Shown in pieces: positions 35,926 to 52,433 of a stretch of 64,000 nucleotides of DNA. The translations under genes and the position numbers were made by a program. Position 1 is the stretch's first letter, and every line of letters starts with the position of its first letter. Under the pieces are notes generated by a model. That model was not told where the DNA came from. It saw nothing but the letters and a program-made list of their open reading frames with translations, and searched no databases. The stretch is from Perca fluviatilis (taxonomy: Eukaryota > Chordata > Actinopteri > Perciformes > Percidae): positions 16,927,097 to 16,991,096 of the forward strand of contig NC_053120.1 of assembly GCF_010015445.1 (NCBI RefSeq), written 5' to 3'.

Positions 35926-36220
35926 GAAGCTTAGTGGTTGTACTTTGCAGCAAAGGGAGAAATTACTAAAGCAAAACTTAGAGGAGAAGCTTGTTACTGA
36001 AATGAGAATAGCTAGTCCACCTTAAAAGTCAGTGAGCCTGTGCTGAAGTTGTCGCTAGTTCCGTGTCTGCGAACCCCCTTTACATTAACCAGCAGGTAGC
36101 CACGGGAACTTGGCTTGGGCCTTGAGAAATTGTAGCAGTTATTCACAGACACACTACATTGCTACGTTCACAGCTATAACGTTCAGTTTAACCTCATACT
36201 TACCGACAAACACACCTTCT

Positions 36221-36222
<2 letters not shown>
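35926..36222. other. Unique sequence, nothing recognised
   Basis: No coding or repeat signal before the CT array. Confidence 0.45.
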
Positions 36223-36265
<43 letters not shown>

Positions 36266-36292
36266 CTCTCTTTTTACCTCTCTCTCTCTCTA
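36223..36292. repeat. (CT)n imperfect microsatellite
   Basis: CT array with T-rich and ACC interruptions. Confidence 0.93.
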
Positions 36293-36490
36293 CTGCACAC
36301 TTGCTAATGTGTGGGCTGCAGCTGGGTGCGCAACACGCATGAAGTGTGTGTGGCTGTGACACTGTTTGTGCCACTGTGTAGGTTACGCTAACCATCATGC
36401 AGCACGTCTGCAGAAGACAACGAGCGGACGCCTGTCCTGTGCGTCGGCTCATTGTCCAGATGCATACACATTTTTGTTATTTGTTCATAT

Positions 36491-37222
36491 GCTTAGGCGG
36501 TGCGTGAAAACGCTCACCCGCAATTTCCACCTACTGTGGAACGGCTGCAGATCGGCTCCGCTGCCTGTCGGCTCCGTGCTCCGCTGTCCTTCAATACCCA
36601 CCAGGTGCGGATTTGTTGTGGAATGGCTGCGGCCATGACTGACAGCTGAAGTCACGAGGAGCCACGAGATCTCGCAAATTCACATTTGATCGTGCGATAT
36701 AATTTCAATTTCAATTTTCAATTTAAATTTTATTTGTAAGGGACAGTGTGTAATTTAAACATAAATGTAATCATTTAATGCATTGCACCAGAGTTAGCCT
36801 TAGGCTAATTTGCATCTGTAGTCCCACAGAAAGCACAAATACAACAATTTAAAAAGAAAACAATGCAGGATGTAGTTTCTATAAACAGAACCACACACTT
36901 GACTTCAAGCCTGTCTCTGCCCATTATGACGTTTCCAAGGTGTAGTGCAGGGAAATATGATCTGCCGCGAGCACGGTGTATTTTATGTAGAAAATTAACC
37001 AGATGTTTAATTTTGTTTCCCGTGCTCGACTTCCTGTCCCGCACAATCTGGCCTGTGCTGAATTGCTGCGGAGCTCTCCGGCGTCCGTCAAAAATAGAAG
37101 CTCTACGTATCTGCTCCGGAGGGCTGCGGATCGCCGGAGTTGGGACGGAGTTGGAACGCAGCCGTTCTGCAGCCAGTGAAAATACACACGTTGAAATTGG
37201 GGGTTAGGTGCTGCACCTAAGC
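36491..37222. mobile_element. Probable DNA transposon with GC-rich arms and AT-rich core
   Basis: The left arm starts GCTTAGGCGG and contains ACCCGCAATTTCCAC and GGAACGGCTGCAGAT. The complement of the right arm starts GCTTAGGTGC and contains ACCCCCAATTTCAAC and AGAACGGCTGCGTTC. The arms are thus degenerate inverted repeats of over 100 bp. The core near 36695-36880 is AT-rich with repeated TTTCAATTT. No target duplication could be fixed and no transposase domain was seen. Confidence 0.45.
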
Positions 37223-38021
37223 TGTAAAATGGCAGGAAAACACCCTGCATGGAAGGCATTGTGGGAAGGTGTCCACTGAATTTAACCTGCTCCTCAGATA
37301 AGTTTGGGTGTAAATGACTGGTGTTAGATTGCATTTAACATGCAAGCTATTTGAATTTACCGTAGGTTGTCATGGTGACACTAGTGCTATTATGTTGTAG
37401 TGATTTGCTTGTTTATAAGTTGTCACCTAACAAAAAGAATTGAAACCAAAAGAAAATGGTGAACTTTTTCACTTAGGATGAAGCTGGCTAAAAATGTGGA
37501 AGACAAAATTAGGTGGGTAAACAGGGCTATTGCTGACTTTAGATTTTTTTGCCTTTTCAAGATGAACTTCATTATTACAACTTACACTTAGTTACACCAT
37601 TGTCTTGCATGATACGCCGCCAGTAGAGCTCAAATTCTAAACTTATAAGCTCTTGTCTGAATGATAATGAGAGGTTTGCAAGAGGGACCCAGTTTCAAAT
37701 AGGCAGTTGGGGCAAACTGGGAGCTTCTAATTCCCCCTCTGCCTCTTAGGTCTTTTGGCAAGCAGAGAGCCTCTAGAGAGAGAGGTTGTGGGAACGCCAT
37801 CTTCCTGCTCTCTATCCTAATTCTGCTGCCCAGCACAGTCGGATAAAGGGGCCACCGGCACAGCCTCCAATGTTTCAAGTCTGATTAATCCTCTGATTAG
37901 GTTAATCCAGCAATGCTTCAGTGGAGGAAAGCCATTTCCCTCTGGAAAACCTCCTGCTCCAAAAAAGCCAATACATTTTTCTTTTTTTCATATCTTCACT
38001 CTGAGGTTAAAGGTGTTAAAG
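37223..38021. other. Unique sequence with a candidate conserved island
   Basis: The block at 37640-37915 is complex and non-repetitive, ending in GATTAATCCTCTGATTAGGTTAATCC with several homeodomain-like TAAT/GATTA cores. It is a plausible regulatory element; conservation unknown. No gene. Confidence 0.38.
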
Positions 38022-38357
38022 GTCTTTATCAGACCCGTTGCCAGACCTCAGTCTTAAGGGGGGCATATGAAATACATGGGAGGGCACAATTATTATTAGC
38101 GTACAGTACGTATATTTATAATAATCATATACTCTTGTTATATTATTCGCACGTAATCATCACGTTAAACATAACCAACAGCAATATGACCAGGTAGCCT
38201 ATATAGCCTACAACACATTACATAGAAGCAATGTTATGAATATCCATAAAACACTTGACTATACAACATATTAGATGTAACACCAGAAGCATCTCTCAAA
38301 CATTGCATTTTAAAGCAGTCAACAGAAGGATATGCATTGCTATGCATGTGCCATGAG

Positions 38358-38376
38358 ACACACACGCACGCACGCG

Positions 38377-38432
<56 letters not shown>
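38358..38432. repeat. (CA)n microsatellite with CG steps
   Basis: CACGCACGCACGCGCACG leads into about 20 pure CA units. It lies inside the hAT element, so it grew after or with that insertion. Confidence 0.95.
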
Positions 38433-38756
38433 GAGACTTTGAACCTACCGGTACTTTGAGTGGAGGCAGCATGTCCTCTCTTCAGTCCCTCCTGTCATTT
38501 CAAGCTGCATGCTTATTTAAGCCCTTGTCTGTAAATCTTAAACCCCTTAATGAAGAAGGTCGCGTCCGATTATACAGATGTGAATTTCCTGCAGGCCTAA
38601 CAAACTGCGGAGTCCTTTTCCACCGAGTAGCTTACGCAAGCCAGTCCCTGTTCAAATACCAGCTAGAGGAAAATTATCGTTTTTTTTTAACCAAACATTT
38701 TGACTGGATATTTCCTCAACACAACCTGTTTGGGTTTGTCCGTCACACCCCCTGAT

Positions 38757-38980
38757 TCAACAGTTAGCTAGTTGTGGCCCAAATGCTGCCCCAGTCGCAG
38801 TTGCACTTGACCTGCAGATCCTGCCAGGCCCAGGGTCGGGCTCCACGGAGCTACTAGCATCAGGCTCAGACTGTCGTCCAGGGACTCCTTCTCCAACGAC
38901 AACATCAGGAGGCGTCGGTGCCGTATCCAATTTGGCAGAGGAGAATGTTGGTGGGCTTTTCAACCACTTACGATATCCAT
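38757..38980 (-). pseudogene. Frameshifted N-terminus of a hAT transposase
   Basis: On the minus strand ATG GAT AT (38980 down) is followed by codons for RKWLKSPPTFSSAK and a Pro/Ser/Ala-rich linker, but the start and the rest are 17, not 18, bases apart at TTG (38963). One base is missing after the second codon. The pattern MD(I)RKWLKSP resembles the short leader before the TTF-type zinc finger in some hAT-derived proteins (recall). The frame then stops at 38757, and no zinc finger or DDE/RNase-H-like core remains. Confidence 0.45.
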
Positions 38981-39348
38981 GACGAACTGAAGCGAGTAAG
39001 CCGGCGAAAACTCATCCAGCTTTCAAAAATGTGCGGTAACTGTTGAGCGGCTACACTGACATAGGCTACGTCACGTCGTAGACTAACTTTCTTTTTAGTA
39101 AGGCCGTGATAGGCTGTAGTGTAGATTCCCATCAATCAAACAAAAATCACACCATTGTTTATTTATATTTTTAATGTTTTAATGATAAAGAATGCAACAT
39201 TAATGCAACACAAAATTAGCAACTATGATAATATAAAATTAAAGTAATTTTGTTAAGAGGTCTGTGCCTCAAGTGGGGGGGCACAAGCATTTTTGGGGGC
39301 GGGCCCGGCCCCCTATAGCCCGCCCATAGCGACGGGTGTGGTCTTTAT

Positions 39349-40329
39349 CACATACCTCACCTTACTTGAAAGTGTTTAAAGTAGAGATCTAGAGCGCTAG
39401 AGATCTAGAGAGCTAGAGATCGGATCACCTCTTGATTTAGTTTCTGTTAGTTAAGTCTCCCCAAGACAAATACGTTCTAAACCCCAAGCTCGATCGAGGC
39501 TCTGCTCATTGTTTAAAGAGACAAAAGCTAATGAATGTCAGGTACAGGAAAATACTTTACTTTGCGCCACTGGAAGATACAATAGGAGCTATTTCCTGAT
39601 TTATCACCAGAGTTGAGGCAATGAATAGAATATGTTAATGAAGGGCAAATGACAAAATGCTTTCTCTGGGTTCAGTGTGGGGTTGGGTCTATTAAACCCC
39701 CTCGCCCCCCACCCCCTCCGTCCATGGCACAAATGCACGCACACACAAACTAATTTCTTTAGCCCTCTGCTGCTTAATGATCGGAGGACATTAACTTCCC
39801 ATAGTGTCTCCTGTTTTACTTGATAATGTTTTTTGTAAAGAGTTCCCATTTAATTAGCCTTTTTGGTCCTTACCCATCTCTAAAACACTAGATTAATAGG
39901 ATGTGCTTTGCTGATGTGCAAGCCTCCCAGGCAATTCTCCGGTGTATTTAATAGTGTATTTTCTTTTTTAAATAATCAAGCATTAGAGATTGTTGGTAAT
40001 CCTGTTTTTTGGCATGCTGCCTTTGTCTAGGACAAATTAATTTGTTTAGTTTATTAAATGATTTGAGTGATAATCGCTGTGATTTGGATTTGGAGACTAC
40101 TGACTTCTATACAGCATTTTACTGTCAACCATGAACATTGGAGCTGTGAATTTGAATCTGCTGGTGAGCTAGTCCTACCCCAATTACAAAAGTCTGTACA
40201 GGTGTTGATGTTCATTGTGATTCATACTGTAAAAAAAATCCCAGTTCATCTTGGTAGAAGCCAGGTTGAGCACCTAAATCCTAAATTTCTACAAGACGTC
40301 TCATTTTAATGCAACAAAAATGTGTTCCG
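39349..40329. other. Unique sequence with a short AGATCTAGAG repeat
   Basis: At 39380-39424 the units CTAGAGATCTAGAG and GCTAGAGATC repeat and are partly palindromic. Otherwise mixed unique sequence with a C-rich run at 39698-39717. No gene. Confidence 0.5.
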
Positions 40330-40620
40330 TGCTTCTTGCGGTCAGCGCAGTCGGGGCAGTTTGGACGGGGATTTTACGCAACTGCGGCCTGGGCGACGGT
40401 GTGTGGAGGGTCTCAGAGGTGAGCCGTGCGTCTTGTAACAACGTGGACGCCGAGTTGCAATTATTGGCAACAGAAGAGAAGAGAGTCCGTTCTTGGAGCT
40501 GCTCTGCCCGCTGCTCTGACCGCTTGACCACAATCAGTATGAACGTCCAGTCGGTTTGCCGTCACCATGTGCACCAACCGCACCGCACCGCACCCCGCAC
40601 CGCACCAACCATGTTGACAT
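40330..40620. other. CpG-rich patch ending in an ACCGC repeat
   Basis: CpGs are far denser here than in neighbouring sequence (GTCAGCGCAGTCGGGG; CTGCGGCCTGGGCGACGG). It ends in a short (CCGCA)n run at about 40577-40608. Frames on both strands are open for up to about 100 codons with no domain, as GC-rich sequence allows. It may be a young repeat that has not yet lost its CpGs, or a small CpG island; no splice sites favour an exon. Confidence 0.35.
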
Positions 40621-41770
40621 GTGTGTGACTTTGAAGAGTAGGAGGGAAGGCTGGTTGAAACAAAAATTGCCACACAGTTTAATCATACTCAAAGGAGAGT
40701 CTTTGGTTCCTGGTGTCACACGGGATGATTCACATAGAGGGAGCAAGTCAGAGTTTGGTGTCTTGACACTTTGACACGCCACGTAGCTGCGGGTAGAAAA
40801 ACTGTTGTGCTGTGAGATCAAGGCGGTGACCTTTCAGTTACGCGATACAGTCTCTGTAACATCAAGGCCACCCTGCTTCCTCTCCGGATGCAGAGCCCAG
40901 AGCAACAAGCATCACTACTAAGTACTTCTGTGACACAACTCTGGTTGGATATCACCCCTTGCAACCACACTGCTTCAAGTTACATTGGGCACCAACCTAA
41001 ATGGGCTTAAATTTTTAATTTGCGCTGGAGAACAGAGATCACATCTTGGGAGGATAGCATATCTGTAATTTATTTAAGAACCCCACAGAGGGAGAGTTAT
41101 TTTGGAGGCAGAGAGCTGGAAGGGAAGTATCCGTGTGGCATTTTTTGTTCAGCCCAAGGGGCTTGTAGGTAGACTCCACTCGGCAGTGACCTTCTCGTGA
41201 TGTGGAGGAGCGCTGAGCATGAACATACTATTTATGTTCTAATCCTCAGGTAAAAACTGTTGAGTGCAGAAACTATTTCACTTCCATCCTGAGGAACAAT
41301 GAAAGTGTTTGAATAATTGATTTGAAGTTTTGCTAAAACTCTGAATCCTTTTACATTTTACCAGAGAAAAGTGATTCACCAGCTTTGTCACCCCGCAGCT
41401 TGTCTCGTTTTGAATTCCTCTTCTGTTTGAAGAAGCACTTCTCTGAAGAGTGCAGTGAAAAGTGCTTACCTTCCCTTGGTCAAACACACTGCCGTGAAAT
41501 ACAAGCTTTGTCGCCATTAATTAAACCGGGCCTGATTAGCTCTGACAGGTGTGGCAGGTGTTCTGTTTACTCAAACAGTGGCAACAAACATGCAATCTGC
41601 AGTAATTTATTAAAATCACCATCAAAACTGGCACTTATCCCTGGTGGTGGGGTGTACGCGCTGAAAGTGTGGTAAAAGGGGCCCGTGGAGGCTGCTGGTG
41701 GTGGCACGCTATCATGCAGTTCATCCTTAATGAGAGTGGATTAGCGGGGATGATCCGGGCTTTGTGTTTT
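40621..41770. other. Unique sequence with a candidate conserved island
   Basis: The block 41385-41610 contains GCCATTAATTAAACCGGGCC (homeodomain-like core) and GACAGGTGTGGCAGGTGTT (two CAGGTG E-boxes). It is non-repetitive and reads like a developmental enhancer; unverified. No gene. Confidence 0.38.
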
Positions 41771-41830
41771 GTGTGTGTGTGTGTGTGTGTGTGGGTGTGT
41801 GTGTGTGTGCATGCGTGCGTGCGTGCGTGC

Positions 41831-41862
<32 letters not shown>
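41771..41862. repeat. (GT)n with internal (GCGT)n
   Basis: GT arrays flank about seven tandem GCGT units at 41813-41837, a stepwise GT-to-GCGT compound repeat. Confidence 0.95.
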
Positions 41863-41965
41863 AGTGATGGGAGATGACATCATGACTCAAGCCAAAGTCA
41901 GTTTAGAAATATTTCCCAGAATACTCCACAATGGCAGATAACTGTAATAATACATTGGATGATTT

Positions 41966-46249
<4,284 letters not shown>

Positions 46250-46800
46250 AGAAGCAGCATCGAAGCACTATTGTTTCCTCAATCCCCTTGACTTCCCTGA
46301 TCTCTTCCTGTTCCTGATCTTATTTCTCAACTTGTCATTTCCTCTCTATTCCACTCTCTTATCCTCTTGGCTCGTTCTTTCGTCTCCTCCCCCATTATCT
46401 CCTCTCTTGTCTTTTCCTCTCTGCTCATCCTTAATTCTCCTCCAAGTTTCTCCTCTCCCCGCCTGTCTTCTCTTCTGTCTTTTCCTTTGTCTTGTTTGTC
46501 TTGTGTTCACCTGTCGTTTCCTCACGGCTTTCCTCTCGTTCAGCTTGTCCCTTCTTGACTCCTCTCTCTTCTTGACTTATCTTCTCCTCCCCTGTCAGTC
46601 TGCTCTCCTCCTCCCACCTCCCACTTTTCCTCCCGCTTTTCTCTCTCTGTCACATCCCTTCCTATTGATATCTCAAACTTCACATTTTCCCCCTCCTTTT
46701 TCCTCTCACACCTTCTCTGTGCTTCACACCCATTTCCTCTTCTTTCCCTTTTCTCGTCATCCTTTCTGTTCTCTCCTCTTATCCTTATACTCTGGCGACT
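46250..46800. repeat. Long pyrimidine-rich tract
   Basis: About 550 bases of the plus strand are mostly C and T (TTCCTCTC, CTCCTCCC motifs). This produces the longest open frame in the window, 222 codons, almost only Leu, Ser, Phe and Pro; it is a composition artefact. Confidence 0.8.
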
Positions 46801-49545
46801 ATCTCGTTTTTAATTGCTTTCGGGCATATCAGTTCTTTTATACCTGGAGAACCATGGTAAGGAGGTGAGTGTGAGGACAGGACAGGACAGGGCAGGAAGA
46901 CATCGGGTGCTACCATGGCAACATTTTCTTTAGTCAAAGAGAAACAAAATCTCTTTTCTTTTGTCACATCAAGGCAGAAACTGTGTTGACATTTAATCAT
47001 CTAAGGTTGTTTTACTTCTCCAGTTGCAGACCTGTTGACATTTGCGCAGAGTAGGTCAGCCTTGTGTTTTCTTACTTTGGGCTTTTATATTTTCATGGAT
47101 GCTCAGTGAGTGAAAGTTTCCTGTTCTTCTGTTGTGAATGTACCCTATGTGGTCACGTTGCTGGAGAGAAAATACATGGACTCATTTCTGAGCATGCATG
47201 TTTTCATTTCCCAATTTGCCTTTGCACCATGATGCTTGGCCATCTGTCCCAGCACCGTGACCAAACTCAATGCCAATATGTTGCAGGGTCATGAGAAAAC
47301 AAACCGGAGCTGCTTTCCACATGAGTGGACGAAGCATAACTTAACCCACGATCCGCGGCAAAAGCAACAACACTGAGCGTCACGCTCTCACCTGCACGCT
47401 ATTGTGAGGACGCCCGGGCGAGATTTCCACTATCTTGATAGATGTTCATTTCGGATGAGTTTTAGCTTCCGTGCTGTTTGGCCATGCAACCTTTTATTCT
47501 GGCTTATTAATGGCGACTCGCCCAGCCAAGGGAGTGTCTCATGCGACGGAGGAAGCGGTAGTGCAACAGCGTGTGTGCAGTGAATAAATGCTGTACATTA
47601 AACAAATTCCCCCGCGCTTGTCTTGGCAGCCAGGCGTGTGGGAGGAGGAAGCATTGCAGAATCTGCCTCACTTTCCTCTCTCGCTCACTGACACACACAC
47701 ATGTGCATGTGTATCCAGCCACACATGCATTTATTTCTAGACAAATCTTTACACAAACTAGTCAAACAAGTGCTGCTTGCTTTTAAAACCGACCTCATGC
47801 AAAATGATTTAATAGCATACTCTAGCATACTCACATTGTTACCATCATAAACACACACAGTTTCATTGAGCTTCATAAGAACTGCATTTGTCACCATATG
47901 CACTCTATATGACATGTGCACAAACCCATGTTGTAACACAAACACGTACACATCCACTCCCTACTCTCCCCTGTACTGCAGTCAGTGTATCAGGGGATCC
48001 TTCTGTAGCCAGCCTGTAAATTGACACTGATTGGCCAGCGAGGGCCGACCTGACCCCAGTGGCCCGTCAGAATAAAGGATAATGTTGACCGTCGGCCGTT
48101 GAGGTAATAATGCCCATAGAGGATTCTGGGAGACTGTCTACAAGCAGCGTTCTGTTCATGATCCAAAGACGGAGGGTGGAGGAAGAGAGAAGTAACTAAC
48201 ATCGGGCTGAAGACAGATAGATGTCAGTAGAAATTTGTTGACCTTTCCGCTGCTAAACATTTCCTTTTTCATCTCTCAGCAAAAAGTTGTCTTATTAATG
48301 TCAAATTTGATAGCACTTTTTGAGAAGTAGCAATTTAGTTTCATAAAATTTAGTTTTAAATGCTATCTGCAAGTGGAAGTTCAATTTCAGCGTTACACCC
48401 ATATGATGTGAACATCCAGATTTTAATTTCTTAAAGAAGCAGAGCACTTGACTGTAGCAGCAGTCAGCATAATTGGCCTTGTTGATGATATCATAGCATG
48501 GGCATTGCATTTGTGCAGGGTATGAATTATGTGTTCTCATTACTTGCACTCTATCTGCATAGTGATTTAATGTCGGTATGCAGAACTTGCATAAATATTG
48601 TATTTTTAACTAACGACATCAAGTCAAAACTCTGTTATTTTGACAAGTCTACTGCAACAGGCCATGTAGTGCATTTAGGGAAGCTCTCCCATAGGAGCCT
48701 CAGTGTCCATATTAATCGATGATGCCCCTGTCGTACATGCCAGCATTGATATCATGTCGTCACTTAGAAGGCAACGCTGGGGGCAGGGTAATGATGAGCT
48801 CCGCTGACCTTTCACTGGAGATAACCTTCCTCAGCTGCTCAGTGGAGGCTCCCTAGGGTGGACTCATGGCCACCCACAGCTGCAGACCTGACCCGCAATG
48901 TTGACCGAATATCGAGTAATGCTGTTGCAGTAGACATGGCCTCCAGATGCATAGAAACCCACACAAGCCCCATGCACCCTTACATGTACAGAAACAAAAG
49001 AGTCAAAGTCGATTTACAGTATGCAATCCTATTTTAGTATTTGAAATTACAGAATAACTACAAACAAACATGAATGCACACTTAAACAAATTGCTATGGA
49101 AACCATCAACTTGTGGATCTGTACATGCAGTATATGACTAATTATCCAAATGTCGACCACGCTCATAGACACACCCAACCAACCACCCACACACACACAC
49201 ACATACACCCACAGATTTGGACCAGGCTCATTAGAGATGTGAAGGAGAAAATGAAAAAAATAAATAAATAAATAAATAAATAAAGGAGGGACTTCATGCA
49301 GATTTGCACTCAACTGCTCTCAGGCAATCAGCGGTAAACCTCCTCTTCGCCCGAGAACTGTCGTCCTGCAGTCACAAAGGGCAAGGAGGAGAGAGAGAGA
49401 GAGAGAGAAGCTCATCTTAGAGTTTGTCGAATTCCCCCACCTACCATTTGAGGAGGCAGTTCATTTAGTAGTCCCTTTCATTGATGTTTCTCTTTCATCT
49501 TTTTCTCTTTTTCTCCCTCTCCCCCTTTTTCTATCTACTTTAAAG
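46801..49545. other. Unique sequence with two candidate islands and an AAAT microsatellite
   Basis: Blocks at 47330-47560 and 47990-48150 retain many CpGs and are non-repetitive (for example GTTGACCGTCGGCCGTTGAG near 48083); they are candidate conserved elements. An (AAAT)n array lies at 49258-49284 and a (GA)n run at 49388-49409. No coding exon recognised. Confidence 0.4.
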
Positions 49546-49639
49546 GTACAAGTGAGCGAGTAACAAGAAGAAGTAGAAGAAGAAGCCGCTGGAGCAGCTG
49601 AAGATATGAAGCTAAAGAGGTTTTGAAAACAACCCAGTG
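49546..49639 (+). other. Candidate non-coding (5' UTR or lncRNA) exon
   Basis: A strong polypyrimidine tract (49490-49540) leads to TACTTTAAAG, an acceptor AG at 49544-49545. The 94-nt segment ends at a strong donor, CCAGTG|GTAAGTGC, with GTAAGT at 49640-49645. It contains the purine-rich run GAAGAAGTAGAAGAAGAAG, a typical splicing-enhancer composition. All three frames contain stops, so it would be untranslated. It could belong to an upstream leader of the gene starting near 61.6 kb or to a non-coding RNA. No transcript evidence. Confidence 0.3.
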
Positions 49640-49645
49640 GTAAGT

Positions 49646-50508
49646 GCGCCCCTGAACTATTTTTCTTTTGCACAGTGCACCGCCATATTTATTAGGAGAG
49701 TAATTTAGTTCTCCAAAAGGAGTCCTACACTCTGCATAAGAACTGATTTTACGTTGTTTGGCACAAATATGCTTTATTGTAATCCTCAGGTCTGTCTGAT
49801 TTTCAGCCCATCTTGCTCTCTCCTTTCCTCCGCCTTTCCATTTTCATAGTGCATATCTGCCGATTTCAGCTTTTTGTTAGTCACAGTGTGGCATAATCCC
49901 ATGTGAGTAAGATATTTCCTATCCATGTTCTTCTCGTGTTTCACACCATTGCAGATGACGCTTAATAACTGTCCGAAGCAACCCTATGCCTATTGTTGAA
50001 TCAATTTGCAATGACAATTTTCCTTAAAACATGCAGCAGGCAAAGTCTATGTTTAAATTCCTGTTTGCAATTCCCAAAGTGGGGCTGTGACAGAACATCT
50101 TACCTCCCTTCCCCCCCAGTTGAAAAGCTGCAGATAAATTCTATTGTCTAATAAATATTTGTTTTGCTGTCACTAATGGACACAGACAAAACAGAAGAGG
50201 GAAACACCCAGAGAAAGTTTGACATGTCCAAGAATAGATATCTCTGCTTAGTCACCAATTACTGCATTTAATTCATACTGTATGCTCTGTACACTTTGTG
50301 TGCCGATATGTAAAGAACTTTGGGTAAAGACGTCCACACAACAGTGTGAAAGATTATTGAAGTTTGATTGAAAAGTGACACTGCAGGACCAGTGTCCTTA
50401 TTTTCCCTTCCTAATGATCACATGACACATCGTAAACTGTCATCTTCCTCCACAAATTTTCTCTTCTCCCAGTGCTAAACCCGTCCATCCATATTGACAG
50501 CTGGGCTG

Positions 50509-50512
<4 letters not shown>
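49646..50512. other. Unique sequence, nothing recognised
   Basis: Mixed unique sequence; a C run at 50112-50118. No gene. Confidence 0.45.

Positions 50513-50558
<46 letters not shown>
50513..50558. repeat. (AG)n microsatellite
   Basis: About 23 pure AG units. Confidence 0.97.
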
Positions 50559-50560
<2 letters not shown>

Positions 50561-52433
50561 ATCATCTACCTGTCACAGCGAGCTGGCACTGAGGAGCTCC
50601 TCCTCTACCACTGCAATTCTTTCATTCAACAGACCACATTGTTGGTTTTCAGACTTGAAAGCTATCACGCATCAGAATAGAAGTGTAATGTACTCAGTCA
50701 CCCAACTTTTTCCATGTCCATTCATAGCCACTCCTCTCCATGTTGGTGCATACCACTAAGTGCAGCATTCATTTAAAAAGATTTCCTACACGTACTCTCT
50801 TTGAAATTGATTAACTAATTGTTTTTGCACTCTATGTTGCATTTGGCATCCTCTTGAGATTAGACGCCTTGAAATAACACCCTAGGCCTCCTTTAATTGA
50901 AATCAACTCCTGCTTTTAATTCTATTTGTGTCATTTTGTTTATTTATTTAACTTTTGTTTTCCTGGAATAGTCTCTTCAAAATAAAATCACTCACTCAGG
51001 GAAATACTGGACATCATGACAGCACATTTAGTTTATACAAGCCAACACACACAAAGAAAGGCAGAGAAGTAAAACAAAACATTATAGCACGACTTATTAT
51101 TAAAACGTCATAGTCTGATGATCGTTCACATTCTCGTACTCCATTTATCACTTATTTCAATCACTCACATTAAACTTAAACTGACTTCATCTACACAATT
51201 AAATGTCGCCGAAACATACACAACCAGACAACCTATTCTTACAAAACGGTAACATTTAACAGAATACAATAGTCTCAGATTTTTTGATAATAAACAATAA
51301 ACATCAGTTTTTGTTTTTCCAGTGTAGTTATTAATTTTGGACTGACACCCCACCATTTCATTTTAGATGTGTGCACAATGTCTGTGTAGATTAATCTTAT
51401 TCCTCCAGATATTACACCATCTGGTCAAAATGTAATCTCTCGATTGTCTGGCAAAATGTCCTCATCTCTACAGCTCCAGTCCAGTGGATAGTTTAATTTT
51501 GATCTGAAATATCTACTGTAGTTGAATCCACTGCCATTACATACACTGCACACCCCATCCTCATTTCCATATCATAACTTGATTATTAGTGCTGCTGGCA
51601 GAGCGGTAGACATGCAGAGACTGCAGAGGAGTGTGAGCTAATGGGTGTTAGAGCAGTTGCAGGTCTAGACATCCCCTCTCCATGTGCAGGGGGTGGCCTG
51701 CTTCTTGTCACCTCACTGCCAGAGGCCACCAGCCTGATATTAACAGCTGTATTTGGCATATTGGGCTGCGATGATAGTGAGGCCTCTGTGACCTGCTTAT
51801 TTAACTGCAGAAATGGTGAAGAGGCGAGATAGCACATATGGAGCCCACACCATAGGCTCAACAAGCTGGAAACTGAAAGAGCACAGTGGTGGGTTTTACT
51901 GCCTCACTCTGTGTCATTTACACATCAGCAAAGGAATTTCAGAGAATTTCCAGGACTTTAATTTTAAAATCTGCTCTCTGCAAAAAAGTTTGATTGACAT
52001 ATTAATGATTTAATCATCTGTAGCCCTGTTTTCTCAAACACAGAAAGCACCACATTTTGTGTAACTGGAGATGCTCTCTTGAGCAATAAAAAAAAAATTG
52101 ATGCCAATTATGTTGGCTTAAAATCAGCTATAAGTTTCTTGTCATATGCATTATGAATTACAGAGGTTCCTTTCAATGTAATAAAATGCTTGTGCTCTGG
52201 CTTTACTTCTGGATACTTTACCACCCAACTAACAATATAAACATGAGCACATCATAAAAAGAAAAACGTAAGCGTTGAAAAGCATATTCAAATATTAAAA
52301 GTATATTCTTAACAATGTTCATTTGAAAAGAAAAGTGAAATCATCACACGTAAAGGAATAAGGACATTGCACATTAAAAAGTCAGTCAGCCAGCAGTGAC
52401 ATTACAGCCACATTGAAATGAAATTAAAATAAC
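50559..52433. other. Unique non-coding sequence
   Basis: AT-rich, except a GC-balanced part at 51590-51870. Opposed frames there overlap each other and match no family. No gene. Confidence 0.45.

Larger units (their letters stand above)
38030..39340 (-). mobile_element. hAT-type transposon with decayed transposase start (1,311 bp)
   Basis: An exact 8-bp duplication GTCTTTAT flanks it at 38022-38029 and 39341-39348. The left end is CAGACCCGTTGC and the complement of the right end CACACCCGTCGC, a hAT-like terminal inverted repeat. Both subterminal regions are G-rich (AAGGGGGGCAT; GTGGGGGGGCACAAG). Inside are a CA microsatellite (38358-38432) and, on the minus strand, a frameshifted N-terminal transposase fragment (38757-38980). 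The element is too short for an intact transposase. Confidence 0.88.
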
